Shown here piece after piece: positions 17,850 to 26,889 of a DNA stretch of 64,000 nt. Source of the DNA: CAVZCC01 sp963773765 (GTDB taxonomy: Bacteria > Actinomycetota > Acidimicrobiia > Acidimicrobiales > Microtrichaceae); contig CAVZCC010000003.1 in assembly GCA_963773765.1 (NCBI GenBank), positions 124,001 to 188,000 of the forward strand, in the 5' to 3' direction. A program made the position numbers and the translations under genes. Every line of letters starts with the position of its first letter. Positions within the stretch are counted from its first letter, which is position 1. Under the pieces are notes generated by a model. The model was not told the DNA's origin and did no database searches. It saw only the letters and a program-made list of their open reading frames with translations.

Positions 17850-18836
17850 ATGAACGCGACGACGTCCTGCAGCGGTGCACGACGGGGCGCCTGCAGCCTG
17901 TTGCTCCTCGTCGCCGTCTTGGTCGTGAACGCCTGTGGCAGCTCGGACACACCGGCCGCGAACGAGCCTCCTCCGGCGGCGAGACGGATCGAGCTCGATC
18001 CGGCCAACGCCGACACACCGCTCGTCGTGCTCGGCGGCCAGACCTTCACCGAGCAGCTGATCCTGCAGGAGATCTACGCACAGGCGTGGCAGGCGGCCGG
18101 CTACCGGGTGGACCAGCGCCCGACCGACGGCGGGGCCGTGGACCAGTACGGACGACTGACCGGGGGGGAGGTGGGCGCGGCGCCGGAGTACCTGGGCACC
18201 TTCCTGCTCATGGTCGAGGGGTCCGACATCGCCGCGGTCCCCAAGGAGGAAGGTGCCGCCTTCGCCGAGGTGGAGGCGGCGGTGGCCCCCGACGGGATCC
18301 GGGCGCTGTCGCCGACGCCGTTCAGCGACTCCAACGGGTTCGCGGTGCGCCGTGAGGACGCGTCCACGCTCTCCCTGCGGCGCCTGTCCGACCTGAAGGA
18401 TGACGCTCCGGACCTCGTGCTGTCCGGGCCACCGGAATGCGCTGAGCGCGAGGACTGTCTGCTCGGACTCGAGCGGGTGTACGGGCTGCGCTTCAAGGAG
18501 TTCCGCCCCGTGGAGATCGCCGAAAGGCACACCCCGCTCGTCGAGGGCACCGCGGATGTCGGCCTGGTGTTCACCACCGACGGGCAGATCCGGGCCGAGG
18601 GCCTGGTCCTGCTCGAGGACGACGAGGAGATGCTCCCGCCCTACAACGTCACCCTCCTCATCCGCGATGACGTGCTCGGTGCCGCCGGTCCGGACCTGGC
18701 CGAGGTCGCCGAGGCCGTTCAGCAGGACCTGACGACCTCGGTGATGCAGGAGCTCAACGCCCGGGTGGACCTCGACCAGGAGTCCCCGCGGTCGGTCGCC
18801 CGCCAGTACCTCCGTCAGGCGGGGTTCGTCCCGTGA
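17850..18836 (+). CDS. OsmF/OpuAC-type solute-binding lipoprotein
   Basis: ATG 17850 gives a 328-residue lipoprotein with a basic head, the hydrophobic stretch ACSLLLLVAVLVVNAC and lipobox cysteine; ATG 17817 is an alternative start and neither has a clear ribosome site. The mature part matches type II binding proteins for quaternary ammonium compounds: LVVLGGQTFTEQLILQEIYAQ, GAAPEYLGTFLLM, ATPFSDSN-like SPTPFSDSNGFAV and a FKEF region. These normally serve ABC importers such as OsmF/YehZ. No permease or ATPase gene is next to it; instead the stop overlaps the start of a bestrophin-like gene. Confidence 0.8.
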   Translation: MNATTSCSGARRGACSLLLLVAVLVVNACGSSDTPAANEPPPAARRIELDPANADTPLVVLGGQTFTEQLILQEIYAQAWQAAGYRVDQRPTDGGAVDQYGRLTGGEVGAAPEYLGTFLLMVEGSDIAAVPKEEGAAFAEVEAAVAPDGIRALSPTPFSDSNGFAVRREDASTLSLRRLSDLKDDAPDLVLSGPPECAEREDCLLGLERVYGLRFKEFRPVEIAERHTPLVEGTADVGLVFTTDGQIRAEGLVLLEDDEEMLPPYNVTLLIRDDVLGAAGPDLAEVAEAVQQDLTTSVMQELNARVDLDQESPRSVARQYLRQAGFVP

Positions 18837-19681
18837 TCGTCCTGTCGTTGGTCCTGATCGTCGTGGCCGTGGTGATCGGCCTGTCCTACAACCGCTTGGT
18901 CTGGCGTCCCCGGCAGGAGGCCGGCGCCCTGAGCTCTGACGGGCTCCAGATGAAGGAGGTCACCGGCCCGCTGGCCAGCCTCGCAGTGCTGCTGGTCGCC
19001 TTCACCCTGGTCCAGAGCTTCAACTCGTGGTCCGGGGCCAAACGGGCCGAGGCCGGCGAGGCCGCCGCCACCCTCAACCTGTTCCGGCAGGCCGAACTGT
19101 ACGGCGACGCTCGACTCCGGGAGGAGGTCCGTGGCGACGTGGTCTGCTACTCGACGGCGGTGATCGAACAGGAGTGGCCGGCGATGTCCGACGGCCGGTA
19201 CAGCAACGTGCCGGCCTACTGGGCGTCGCAGATCCGCCGCACCGCCATACGCCAGGTGCGCTCCGGGACCGATGAACGGGCCGGTGTGGCGGTGCTGGAC
19301 CGTGACCGGGAGCGCACCATCGGACGCCAGGACCGGCTGAACGAGGCGGGATCCGACATCCCGACAGCCGTGTTCCTGCTGATGCTCGTGGCGGTGCTCG
19401 CGGCCGTGCTCCTGATCGGCGTGGTCACGGCCAAGGGGGTCAGTCCGGGCGTGCACATCGTCGTCGTGGTCGCGGGCGCAGTCATCTTCGGGTCCGCCCT
19501 GCTGCTGATACGCAGCCTCGACTCGCCCTTCACCGGCTTCACCGCACGTGGCCCGGAGCAGACGGTCGCGATCCGATCGCAGATGCTCAACGAGACGTCG
19601 CTCGACGAGTTGCCCTGTGACGAGTCGGGTCTCCCGGTCGACGACGCACTGTTCCGCCCGCGGACGTTCCCGCTGGCCTGA
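18833..19681 (+). CDS. DUF4239 bestrophin-like membrane protein
   Basis: 282 residues from GTG 18833, overlapping the previous stop by four bases. Four hydrophobic segments are visible: residues about 1-20, 45-62, 182-203 and 208-225. Between the pairs is a soluble region with the conserved EAAATLNLFRQAE and a YSTAVIEQEWPAM motif, which mark the DUF4239 bestrophin-like family. Bestrophins are anion channels; transport by this bacterial branch is not proven. Coupling to a binding lipoprotein suggests a shared task. Confidence 0.78.
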   Translation: MIVLSLVLIVVAVVIGLSYNRLVWRPRQEAGALSSDGLQMKEVTGPLASLAVLLVAFTLVQSFNSWSGAKRAEAGEAAATLNLFRQAELYGDARLREEVRGDVVCYSTAVIEQEWPAMSDGRYSNVPAYWASQIRRTAIRQVRSGTDERAGVAVLDRDRERTIGRQDRLNEAGSDIPTAVFLLMLVAVLAAVLLIGVVTAKGVSPGVHIVVVVAGAVIFGSALLLIRSLDSPFTGFTARGPEQTVAIRSQMLNETSLDELPCDESGLPVDDALFRPRTFPLA

Positions 19682-20265
19682 GCCGGCGCACCCCAGCCCG
19701 ACTGTGAACCTGACGGGCGACTTCCGTTCCGCATGCGGGTCGCTGACGCGTTCGACGAACCGACCGGCAATGTCCGGTCTGCTCGTACCCGTGACATCTG
19801 AAGGTGCCATGTCGCAGGAGGTGTCACGAGTTCGGGCGTGGCGGCTCGACGAAGTCGATGGACCAATGACTTCCGGGTCCGCGCCAAGCGCCTGGATCGC
19901 CGACCACGCGGTCACCTGAGCGGCCGTGCGGATGAGCAGGGGCTGAGCAGGGGCCGGTTCCGTGAGAGGTCGGAGGGCCGGAGACCCTTGTGTTCCAGAG
20001 CCCGAGAGGAGAATCGAACTCCTGACCTGCTCACTACGAGGTCGGCGGCACTGAACGCTGTGCGAACCCGTCCGGGGCCAAGCGGCAACCGACCGTGGGA
20101 CGAGCGCTGTGCGGGAAGTTGTCTACTCCGGGTCCGACACGACTCAGGTGGCGCTCCAGCGTCATCGGTGCCTGTAGTCCAAACCGTTTGCCGTCACTGA
20201 GGATGGCGACGTGACGGAGCGTCTCATCAAGGCCGCACCTGTGGTTGCTGTCGTGCAGTTGGTGC
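19682..20265. other. 584-base gap without a convincing gene
   Basis: No frame in this stretch has family-like sequence. It contains the tRNA-Thr partial copy at 20000-20040, a short duplication (gagcagggg repeated near 19933-19955), and the region downstream of the MDR gene. A short plus-strand stretch near 19820 reads RAWRLDEVDGP, which faintly resembles the N-terminus of MDR oxidoreductases and may be debris. The composition looks less GC-rich than in flanking genes. Confidence 0.4.
20000..20040 (-). repeat. 41-base copy of the tRNA-Thr 3' half (att-like)
   Basis: The 41 bases match 21382-21422 with a single mismatch and in the same orientation. They run from the acceptor 3' strand through the T-arm to the anticodon loop, where similarity stops abruptly. 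That is the exact part of a tRNA that tyrosine integrases duplicate as an attachment core. The 5' half of the tRNA is absent, so it cannot be a functional gene. Confidence 0.72.
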
Positions 20266-21222
20266 TCAGTCGACCTCGACGACCACCTTGCCCAAGGCAC
20301 GGCCCTCACCGACGTGGGCCAGGGCCTCGGGAACCTCGTCGAGCGAATACGTGCGGTCGATGTGGATGGCAACATCCCCCGCGACGCACAGGTCAGCCAA
20401 TGGAGCGAAATGGGCCGGTCCCTCCTTCACCCCGAGTACCCCGATCTTTCGACCCGTGACGAATCCGGCGACCGCACCGATCGTCATGACGCGCAACAGC
20501 GTCGGGACCGACCCGCCGACGCAGCGGTAGTGACCCCCACGGGCGAGTGCTCGACGGTAGGCGAACACCGAACCATCGGCGACGACATCGATGACGAAGT
20601 CGTACGGCTCGTCGCAACGGGTGAAATCCTCCTTGCGATAGTCGATCACAACGTCCGCTCCGATCGACCGCATGAAGTCCAGCTTTCCGGCGTTGTCCAC
20701 ACCGGTCACGTGCGACCCCAGACGTTTGGCAAGTTGGATCGCGAACAGGCCCGAGCCGCCCCCACCCCCGTTGACCAGCAGTCGCCGCCCGGGCCCTGCG
20801 CCGTCGGTGCCCTGAAGGGCGATCGCTCCCGCCTGCGGGATCGTCGACGCCTGGGCGAAGGTGAGGTCCTTCGGCTTGCGGGCGAGGTTCAACTCACCGA
20901 CTACGGCGTACTCGGCGAAGCCGCCCTTCGACATGAGGTTGTCGCCGTACACCTCGTCGCCCACCCCGAAGCCCTTGACGTCGGCACCGACGGCCACGAC
21001 CTGGCCGGCGATGTCGGAACCCAGCGTCCGGTTGGCCGGGTGACGCAGCCCGCCGATGCGTGAGTAGAAGGGCCGGCCGAGCAGGCATTCCCAGTCGGTC
21101 AGGTTCACAGACGTCGCCACGACCCTGACGAGCACCTGATCCGGACCGGGATCGGGCACCGGTACGTCCTCGACCCGCAGCACCTCAGGAGATCCGTACC
21201 GTTCGTAGACGACCGATCTCAC
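20266..21222 (-). CDS. MDR-family NAD(P)-dependent oxidoreductase (quinone reductase-like)
   Basis: 318 residues from GTG 21222, with a GGAG site 8 bases upstream. The GroES-like N-terminal domain has VYERYGSPEVLRVEDVPVPDPGPDQVLVRV. The NAD(P) site is GGGGGSGLFAIQLAK, and the C-terminus is GRALGKVVVEVD. The catalytic and structural zinc cysteines are absent, placing it with zinc-free quinone oxidoreductases. It lies alone between the tRNA-Thr gene and the 41-base tRNA copy, exactly where a small element integrated at the tRNA 3' end would be. Confidence 0.85.
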   Translation of the reverse strand: MRSVVYERYGSPEVLRVEDVPVPDPGPDQVLVRVVATSVNLTDWECLLGRPFYSRIGGLRHPANRTLGSDIAGQVVAVGADVKGFGVGDEVYGDNLMSKGGFAEYAVVGELNLARKPKDLTFAQASTIPQAGAIALQGTDGAGPGRRLLVNGGGGGSGLFAIQLAKRLGSHVTGVDNAGKLDFMRSIGADVVIDYRKEDFTRCDEPYDFVIDVVADGSVFAYRRALARGGHYRCVGGSVPTLLRVMTIGAVAGFVTGRKIGVLGVKEGPAHFAPLADLCVAGDVAIHIDRTYSLDEVPEALAHVGEGRALGKVVVEVD

Positions 21223-21380
21223 GATGGTCGCTCCAGCCCGTGGTCGGTGCCGAACGCCATGTCGACAAACCGTAACCTGTCGGCGTCTCGTGGGCAGGGC
21301 CGTGTGATCCGCCGAACGAGCGCTGTGGACCACGACGGAGCCGACCGAACGCCAGGATCGATGTGTTCTGGCTTGATTCG

Positions 21381-21453
21381 AGCCCGAGAGGAGAATCGAA
21401 CTCCTGACCTGCTCATTACGAGTGAGCTGCTCTGCCGTCTGAGCTACCCGGGC
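21381..21453 (-). tRNA. tRNA-Thr (anticodon CGT)
   Basis: The complement folds as a full cloverleaf. The acceptor stem is GCCCGGG with CTCGGGC, the D-stem GCTC/GAGC, and the anticodon stem GCTCA/TGAGC around loop CTCGTAA. The T-arm is AGGAG TTCGATT CTCCT. The CGT anticodon (21418-21420) reads ACG. CCA is not encoded. Two partial copies of its 3' half lie at 20000 and 9983. Confidence 0.95.
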
Positions 21454-21561
21454 GGACACGGGTCCGGGGACCCGTGAAGTGGTGAGCATACCGTCGGCCC
21501 TTCCCGGCACGACAACGGGACGGCGACCGGCACCGCATGGTGGCGGGGGTAGCTTCCCCCC

Positions 21562-22053
21562 GTGCGAACCAACACCATGCTCGGACGGGCGATCCAGAAG
21601 GTCGCCGGGTCCAGGGCCTTCGCCAAGGTCGGTCCACGGGTGGCACCGCACGTGGACCGGCTGGTCTACCGGGTCACCGGGGGTCGCTACATGGCCTCCA
21701 CCGGCATGCTGCCCATGATCATGCTGACCGCGACCGGGGCGAGGTCGGGACAGCCCCGCACCACGCCGCTGGCCGCCGTCATGCTCGACGGCGAGTTCGT
21801 GGTGGTGGCCTCCAACTTCGGCCAGGCCGCCCACCCCGCCTGGTCCGCCAACCTGATCGCGCACCCGGACGCCCGGATCGCCCACCGGGGCGAGGAGATC
21901 GACGTGACGGCCCACCTGCTCACCGACGAGGACAAGGCGCGGGTGTGGCCCCGCCTGGTGGAGATGTGGCCCTTGTTCGACGACTACGCCGAGCGCAGCG
22001 GCCGGGACCTGCGCGTCTTCCGCCTCACCCGGGCGGGACGACCGACGGAGTGA
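21562..22053 (+). CDS. Ddn-like F420-dependent nitroreductase-family protein
   Basis: 163 residues from GTG 21562. The protein matches the deazaflavin-dependent nitroreductase family: a helical N-terminus with HVDRLVYRVTGGR, then MLTATGARSGQPRTTPL (the phosphate-binding TxGxxSGxxR loop for F420), VVVASNFG, and HPAWSANLIAHPDARI. Such proteins reduce quinones or nitro compounds with F420H2. Its last 29 bases overlap the convergent gene on the other strand. F420 use agrees with the LLM enzyme at 59.7 kb. Confidence 0.87.
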   Translation: MRTNTMLGRAIQKVAGSRAFAKVGPRVAPHVDRLVYRVTGGRYMASTGMLPMIMLTATGARSGQPRTTPLAAVMLDGEFVVVASNFGQAAHPAWSANLIAHPDARIAHRGEEIDVTAHLLTDEDKARVWPRLVEMWPLFDDYAERSGRDLRVFRLTRAGRPTE

Positions 22054-23437
22054 CCGACGGGGTCGACGCGCCGGCGCCGACCTGGCCACCGGCGCGACGG
22101 GCCACGGCGAAGCGGAGCATCTGGTCGTACACGGCCAGGATCTTGTTCCCGTACTGCGGGCCGGTGGCCCACACCCCCGACAGCGCCATCCAGGTGGTGC
22201 AGCACCCCCGCACACCGACCAGTTCCGGCAGCTTGCCCACCGCGGGCCGGGCCAGTGTCGCCCCGGTCACGACCGGATCGGCGTAGGTGCGCAGCAACTG
22301 CATCTGGGCCCTGACCCCGAGCTGTGGCGTGTCGTAGGTGAACCCGGTCGAACACGAGTCGCAGGCGCCGATGCCGGCGTAGTTGTGGTCCCCGGGATCG
22401 ACCATGGACCCGGCGAAGCCGAACGAGCCCGTCTCGACGATCGACTGCGCCCAGGCGAGGTCGGCCCGGACCCCCTCGGCCGCCCCTTCCTCGATGAACG
22501 CCGCGGCCAGCGCCTCCACGTCGACCGACGGATGGGCCCGACCGCGGTCGCGCACGAACGCGGCCAGCTCCTCCGCACCCAGCACCGACCCGCCCAGGAG
22601 GGTGGGGCCGGACCGGCCGGCGCCCGACGACCCGGAAGGAGCCACCACCGGCGCGGCGAGCGGGGCGGCCCGCAGCGTCGCCTCCACCGTCCGGGCCGAG
22701 TCACCCACCGCGATCTGCGCGTCGACATCGGCCTCTCCCACGGCCAGCGCGTCCAGGGCCCGCTGCTCCCGTTCCCGCGCCCCGGCCAGGCCGGCTACTG
22801 CGGCGTCCAGCTCCCGCCGGGCCGCCCGCACCGCGTTGCCGGCGTAGACGCTCGTCCGGGTCGCGTCGTGACCGGCCTCGGCGGCCGATGACCCCGATCC
22901 CGCCAGCTGCGTCACCGCCTCGTCACGGTCGGTCCCGGCCCGCATGTAGGCGTCCGCCGCGAACAGCGCCACCCGACGACGCCAGGACTCCACCTCCCGG
23001 GCCGCCGTCCGCTCCTCCGTGGTGGCCCGGTCCGCCGCCGCCTGCAGCGGCGCCAGCCGCGACGCCGCCTGGGCCAGGGCCTGCTCAGCGGCCTGCACGG
23101 CCTGGACCGCGGATGCGATCTGGGCCTCCCGGCGCGCCACGACCTCGGCCACGAGGCGGTCGATGGTCGCGGCCTCGACCTCCACCGGCACCTCCGTCGG
23201 CGGTGGTGCCGGGGCGGGCCCGGTCACCGGCGGGGCCGGGTCGGCCACGGGGGCGGTCGGCCCCTCCTGGGCACCGGCCGGACCCGGCGCGGCGACCCCG
23301 GCTGCGGTGGCAGCGACGACGAGCACGGCGGCGGCGACCGCCCGGAGCGAACCGGGACGAGGTCGCCCGGGGCCCGCGACAGGACCCGCGGCGGAGCGCA
23401 CGGAGCGGGGTCGGGGCAGCGGGAGGGAAGCAGGCAT
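22025..23437 (-). CDS. secreted glucosaminidase-domain protein with coiled coil
   Basis: 470 residues from ATG 23437. A signal peptide (hydrophobic RAVAAAVLVVAATAAGVAA) leads to a Pro-rich linker. Residues about 85-230 are a long Ala/Glu/Arg coiled coil like those of NlpC/P60 or RipA-type exported hydrolases. The C-terminal part (about 290-450) resembles a mannosyl-glycoprotein endo-beta-N-acetylglucosaminidase domain: SIVETGSFGFAGS, HNYAGIGACDSC with a Cys pair, and a final GNKILAVYDQML. It probably cuts or binds peptidoglycan outside the cell. Confidence 0.78.
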   Translation of the reverse strand: MPASLPLPRPRSVRSAAGPVAGPGRPRPGSLRAVAAAVLVVAATAAGVAAPGPAGAQEGPTAPVADPAPPVTGPAPAPPPTEVPVEVEAATIDRLVAEVVARREAQIASAVQAVQAAEQALAQAASRLAPLQAAADRATTEERTAAREVESWRRRVALFAADAYMRAGTDRDEAVTQLAGSGSSAAEAGHDATRTSVYAGNAVRAARRELDAAVAGLAGAREREQRALDALAVGEADVDAQIAVGDSARTVEATLRAAPLAAPVVAPSGSSGAGRSGPTLLGGSVLGAEELAAFVRDRGRAHPSVDVEALAAAFIEEGAAEGVRADLAWAQSIVETGSFGFAGSMVDPGDHNYAGIGACDSCSTGFTYDTPQLGVRAQMQLLRTYADPVVTGATLARPAVGKLPELVGVRGCCTTWMALSGVWATGPQYGNKILAVYDQMLRFAVARRAGGQVGAGASTPSVTPSVVPPG

Positions 23438-23533
23438 GGCGGTGACAGGGCCGAGGTCCGGCGTGAACTTCTAGCCGGTGCGGACCGCGAGCCGTCATCG
23501 GGACGGCGACCGGGGGGTGAACAACACGTGGCG

Positions 23534-23553
23534 GCTGGGCGAATCCGCCCAGC
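23534..23553 (-). terminator. hairpin after the cyclase fusion gene
   Basis: GCTGGGCG (23534-23541) and CGCCCAGC (23546-23553) form a perfect 8-base stem with a 4-base loop, 28 bases downstream of the stop of the minus-strand cyclase fusion gene. Confidence 0.45.
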
Positions 23554-23580
23554 GGGGGCGCCCGTCCGCTGGGGGTCCGC

Positions 23581-25701
23581 TCAGGTGGGGCCGACGAACT
23601 CGATGGCCGGGACGTCCCGCTCGCACCCGGAGACGTCCAGCGGCGCGCCCGGATCGGCCACGAAGTCCCGCCGGAGCTCCTGCAGGCACGGGGGCGGGGC
23701 GAACGCCAGGTCCTCGCTCATGGTGGGGACGTCCACCACGGTCACGTCGGACAACGTGTCGGCGAGCGACCCGGCCCAGTCGTTGACGCCGGACACCGAC
23801 AGCTCACCGGAGGCCAGCAGCACCGGGAGGTCCACGTCCAGCGGCCGGGACAGCTGGTCGTACACCGACGGCACGCCCCAGGACTCACACATGCGACCGA
23901 AGGTCGGCTCGTTGGCCCCGGAGAACTGCCGGCGCGCCGCGTCGGAGATCTCCGCGGTCCGGTTCAACCGGGCGTCGTAACTGCAGGTGATGGACAGGAA
24001 GGCCGCGCTCGGGGCCTGGTCACGGATGAAGAAGTTGACGTCCTCGTCGATGCCGGCGGCCGCGGTCAGCTCGTTGCTGGCGCTCAGCACCGCACTGGGC
24101 ACCAGTCCCAGGCGGGCCGACTCCCGCATGGCCGACTCCAGCGCCGCGGCCAGCCGCCGTCCGTCCAGCAGGACCTGGTACGGCCCCGACCCGGACAGTG
24201 CCTGGGTCGACACCAGCGCGGGCTGGGCCTGCAGCTGCTCGTAGCGCTGCAGGTACTGGGCCTCCAGGTCCGGGTAGGCCTCCCGGCACGCAGGATCGTC
24301 CTGGCAGAACCCGATGATCGACTCGAACGACGCGGCCAGCGCCCCCGCCGGGTCCTCCAGCACCGACTCCCCGGGGGGCGTCGGGTTGGTGAGCAGCAGC
24401 GCCGAGACCGCTCCGGGGTTGGAGCGGGCGAAGGCGGTGGCCGCGGTCGTGGTGTACCCGCCGGCGGCCACCGAGATCCGGTCCAGGTCCAGGGCGATGG
24501 CCAGGTCGCGGATGTCGTTGGCCGCCTCCACCATCGTGTAGCCCTCGAGCTGCACCCCGGCGGCCCGCAGCCGGGCTGCGCATGCGTCCGACGCCGCGAC
24601 CCGCTGGGCGATGGCGCCGGGGTCGTCGGCCCGGAGGTCGAGCGTCGCGGTCCAGGCGGCCTGCAGCTCCGGGCAGGTCAGCGGCACGTCACCGGGGCCG
24701 GAGAAGCCGCGCAGTCCCAGCGAGTAGACATCGGCCGCGTCCCGCAGCGAGGTGGACGACACGGGCTCGTTCACGTCCAGGATCACGACCGGGTCCGCCG
24801 GCTCGGACCCGGCGGGGGCCGCCACCTTGACCACCGGCAGGCGGATGGTGCGGCCCTCGGGGGCGCCGCGGAACTCCGGCACCACCAGGTCGCCGCAGGA
24901 GGCCTCGGGCACCGCCGCCGTCACCTGCGCCGCGCAGTCCGACTCCTCGAACACCGGGGTGTAGCCGACCGGCTCGGTGACGGCGTCGCCGACCGACGAT
25001 GCGGCCACCGTGTCCGGACGGCCACCGGCGCTGTCGTCGCCGCCGGAACGGACCAGCACCGCACCGACGACCGCGACCAGCGCCACGACGACCACCGACG
25101 CCGCCACCCAACGGGCGCGGCCACCCGTCCGGTCCCGCCCCGCCGGGTCGGCCGGAACGGCCACGGTGGTGTCCTCGCCGTCGCCCGCGGCCGGTCCGTC
25201 CACCTCGACCACCTCGAACGGTCCGGCCAGGCCCTTGAGCGACATGGTCCCGAGCGAACGGAACCGGTGGGCCTGGCCCCGGGACCCGACGACGGACCCG
25301 ACCAGGGCCGGGGCCAACGTCTGGTCCGCCGTGGCCGCGGTGCACAGCCGGGCCGCCTCCACCACCGGGGTCCCGAACCAGTCGTCGTCCTCGTGGGCGA
25401 CCTCACCGACGCTGATGCCCACCCGCAGGTGCACGGGGTCCTCCGGGTCGACCTCCGCCGCCGCGGCGTGCATCCTGGCCGCGCACTCGATGGCGCCGAT
25501 CGTGCTGCGCTCGAACACCACCATGAGGCCATCGCCGAGGTTCTTGACCTCGATCCCCCTGCTCTCGGTGACGCAACGGCGGAGTTCGGCGAAGAGGCGC
25601 CGTCGGAACTCGTCCCCCGCCTCATCACCGAGGCGGGTGAGGCGCTCGGTCGAACCGACGACATCGCAGAACAGCACCGCCACGGTGGCTGTGTTGCGCA
25701 T
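23581..25701 (-). CDS. class III cyclase domain / membrane helix / TAP-like pseudo-hydrolase fusion
   Basis: 706 residues. Residues 1-165 are a class III adenylate/guanylate cyclase domain: metal Asp in LFCDVVGST, second Asp and purine-contact Lys in VKNLGDGLMVVF, and GTPVVEAARL. In the last motif Glu stands where catalytic cyclases have the transition-state Asn, so activity is uncertain. One transmembrane helix follows (about 203-224), so the cyclase is inside and the rest outside. Residues 260-700 match TAP-like alpha/beta hydrolases such as the gene at 15398, with the usual cysteines. However, the nucleophile elbow reads SVAAGGYT with no Ser. The outer domain is probably a sensor. Confidence 0.82.
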   Translation of the reverse strand: MRNTATVAVLFCDVVGSTERLTRLGDEAGDEFRRRLFAELRRCVTESRGIEVKNLGDGLMVVFERSTIGAIECAARMHAAAAEVDPEDPVHLRVGISVGEVAHEDDDWFGTPVVEAARLCTAATADQTLAPALVGSVVGSRGQAHRFRSLGTMSLKGLAGPFEVVEVDGPAAGDGEDTTVAVPADPAGRDRTGGRARWVAASVVVVALVAVVGAVLVRSGGDDSAGGRPDTVAASSVGDAVTEPVGYTPVFEESDCAAQVTAAVPEASCGDLVVPEFRGAPEGRTIRLPVVKVAAPAGSEPADPVVILDVNEPVSSTSLRDAADVYSLGLRGFSGPGDVPLTCPELQAAWTATLDLRADDPGAIAQRVAASDACAARLRAAGVQLEGYTMVEAANDIRDLAIALDLDRISVAAGGYTTTAATAFARSNPGAVSALLLTNPTPPGESVLEDPAGALAASFESIIGFCQDDPACREAYPDLEAQYLQRYEQLQAQPALVSTQALSGSGPYQVLLDGRRLAAALESAMRESARLGLVPSAVLSASNELTAAAGIDEDVNFFIRDQAPSAAFLSITCSYDARLNRTAEISDAARRQFSGANEPTFGRMCESWGVPSVYDQLSRPLDVDLPVLLASGELSVSGVNDWAGSLADTLSDVTVVDVPTMSEDLAFAPPPCLQELRRDFVADPGAPLDVSGCERDVPAIEFVGPT

Positions 25702-25795
25702 CGCCGCAGCGTACCGACCGTCCCGCCGGGACGAGAAGGGGATTCACATCTCTGTGCCCCATGGCACCCGGCGGCCCCGAGGGGCCGAATCCCGT

Positions 25796-26889
25796 TCAGT
25801 CCAGCCGGGGCAGCCCCACGAACAGCGCCTGCAACTGGAGCGACTCGCGGGGGTTGAACACCAGGCCGTCGCAGAGGCGCTGCACCGCGTCGGCCGCGGC
25901 CAGGAAGTCCTCCGCCGATCCACCCTGGGCCAGCGCGTCCCGGTACCGGGCCACCACCGCGGCGAGGCCGGAACGCAGCTCGTCGGTCCGCACCCGGCGC
26001 TGCTCCCGCTTGTGGCGGGCCTCCAACCGCTTGCGCTCCCCCACCCGGCCGCCGCCGACCATCTCGGCCCGCTCCTCGAACTCGGCCAGCTCCGCCTCCT
26101 GGCGCTCGGTGAGCGGCACGGCCACCTCCTCGGTGGCGGCGAGCAACTCGTCCACCAGCGCGCACGCCGTGGCACCGGTGCCGTCCAGGCGGTCGGGCAC
26201 CCCGTACCAGGCCGCCCGGCGCTCTGCCGCGCCGGGGTCCCGGGCCAGCAGCCGGGCCCGGTCCAGGCTGCCGCCGGCACCCGCCGCGGCCTCATCCGCG
26301 GTGGCGGGCTCCACCCCCTCGGCCACCAGCCGGTCCCGGATGGCCGAGCGGGCCACGGCGTCGAAGTCCACCCGGACGCACCGCGAGGCGATGGTGGCGA
26401 GCTCGGGCGGGAGCTCCTCGGACAAGCACCAGGAACACCGTGGACGGCCGGCGGCTCCTCGATGCTCTTCAGCAGGATCGGCGCGGCGTCGCGGACCAGG
26501 TGGAAGTCCACCAGCACGATGACCTGCAGCTCACCCTCGGCCGGGGCCAGGCCGGCCCGGCGGACCACGTCCCGGGCCTGTTCGGCGTCGATGGACGCGC
26601 CATCGCGCTCCACCACGGACAGGGCCGGGTGCACCTCGGCAGCCACCAGCCGACGGCCGCGGTCCACCTCCGCCGGGTCGTCGAGGCCGGCGGTGAGCAG
26701 GTCCGCGGCGAACGCCCGTGCCGCCTCCCTGGTCCCGGAGCCCTCCGGGCCCACCAGCAGGTAGGCGTGCACCGGCGTCGCCACTGCGGCGCGCAGCCGG
26801 GCCACGGCGGTGTCCTGGCCCACCACCTGGGACCACAGGTCCAGCGGCTCCGACTCGACCGAGGCGTCGGCCGAGGCGTCGGCCGTCAT
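25796..26889 (-). CDS. holB: DNA polymerase III subunit delta', two frameshifts
   Basis: The clamp-loader subunit acts with tau/gamma and delta. ATG 26889 overlaps the tmk stop (ATGA). The AAA+ part has WSQVVGQDTAVARLRAAV, Walker A-like LLVGPEGSGTREAARAF, and the sensor-like ILLKSIEEPPA. The frame then shifts twice between 26445 and 26421. Dropping one G and one T gives PPASTVFLVLSEELPPE, a perfect family match, and the C-terminal helical domain follows to 25796. Repaired length is about 363 residues. A working gene is expected in any bacterium, so the breaks are likely sequence errors. Confidence 0.85.

Noticed and set aside
21360..21460. A coding frame reading REENRTPDLL across the tRNA-Thr region
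   Set aside because: This is the well-known false translation of a tRNA gene; the cloverleaf is complete.
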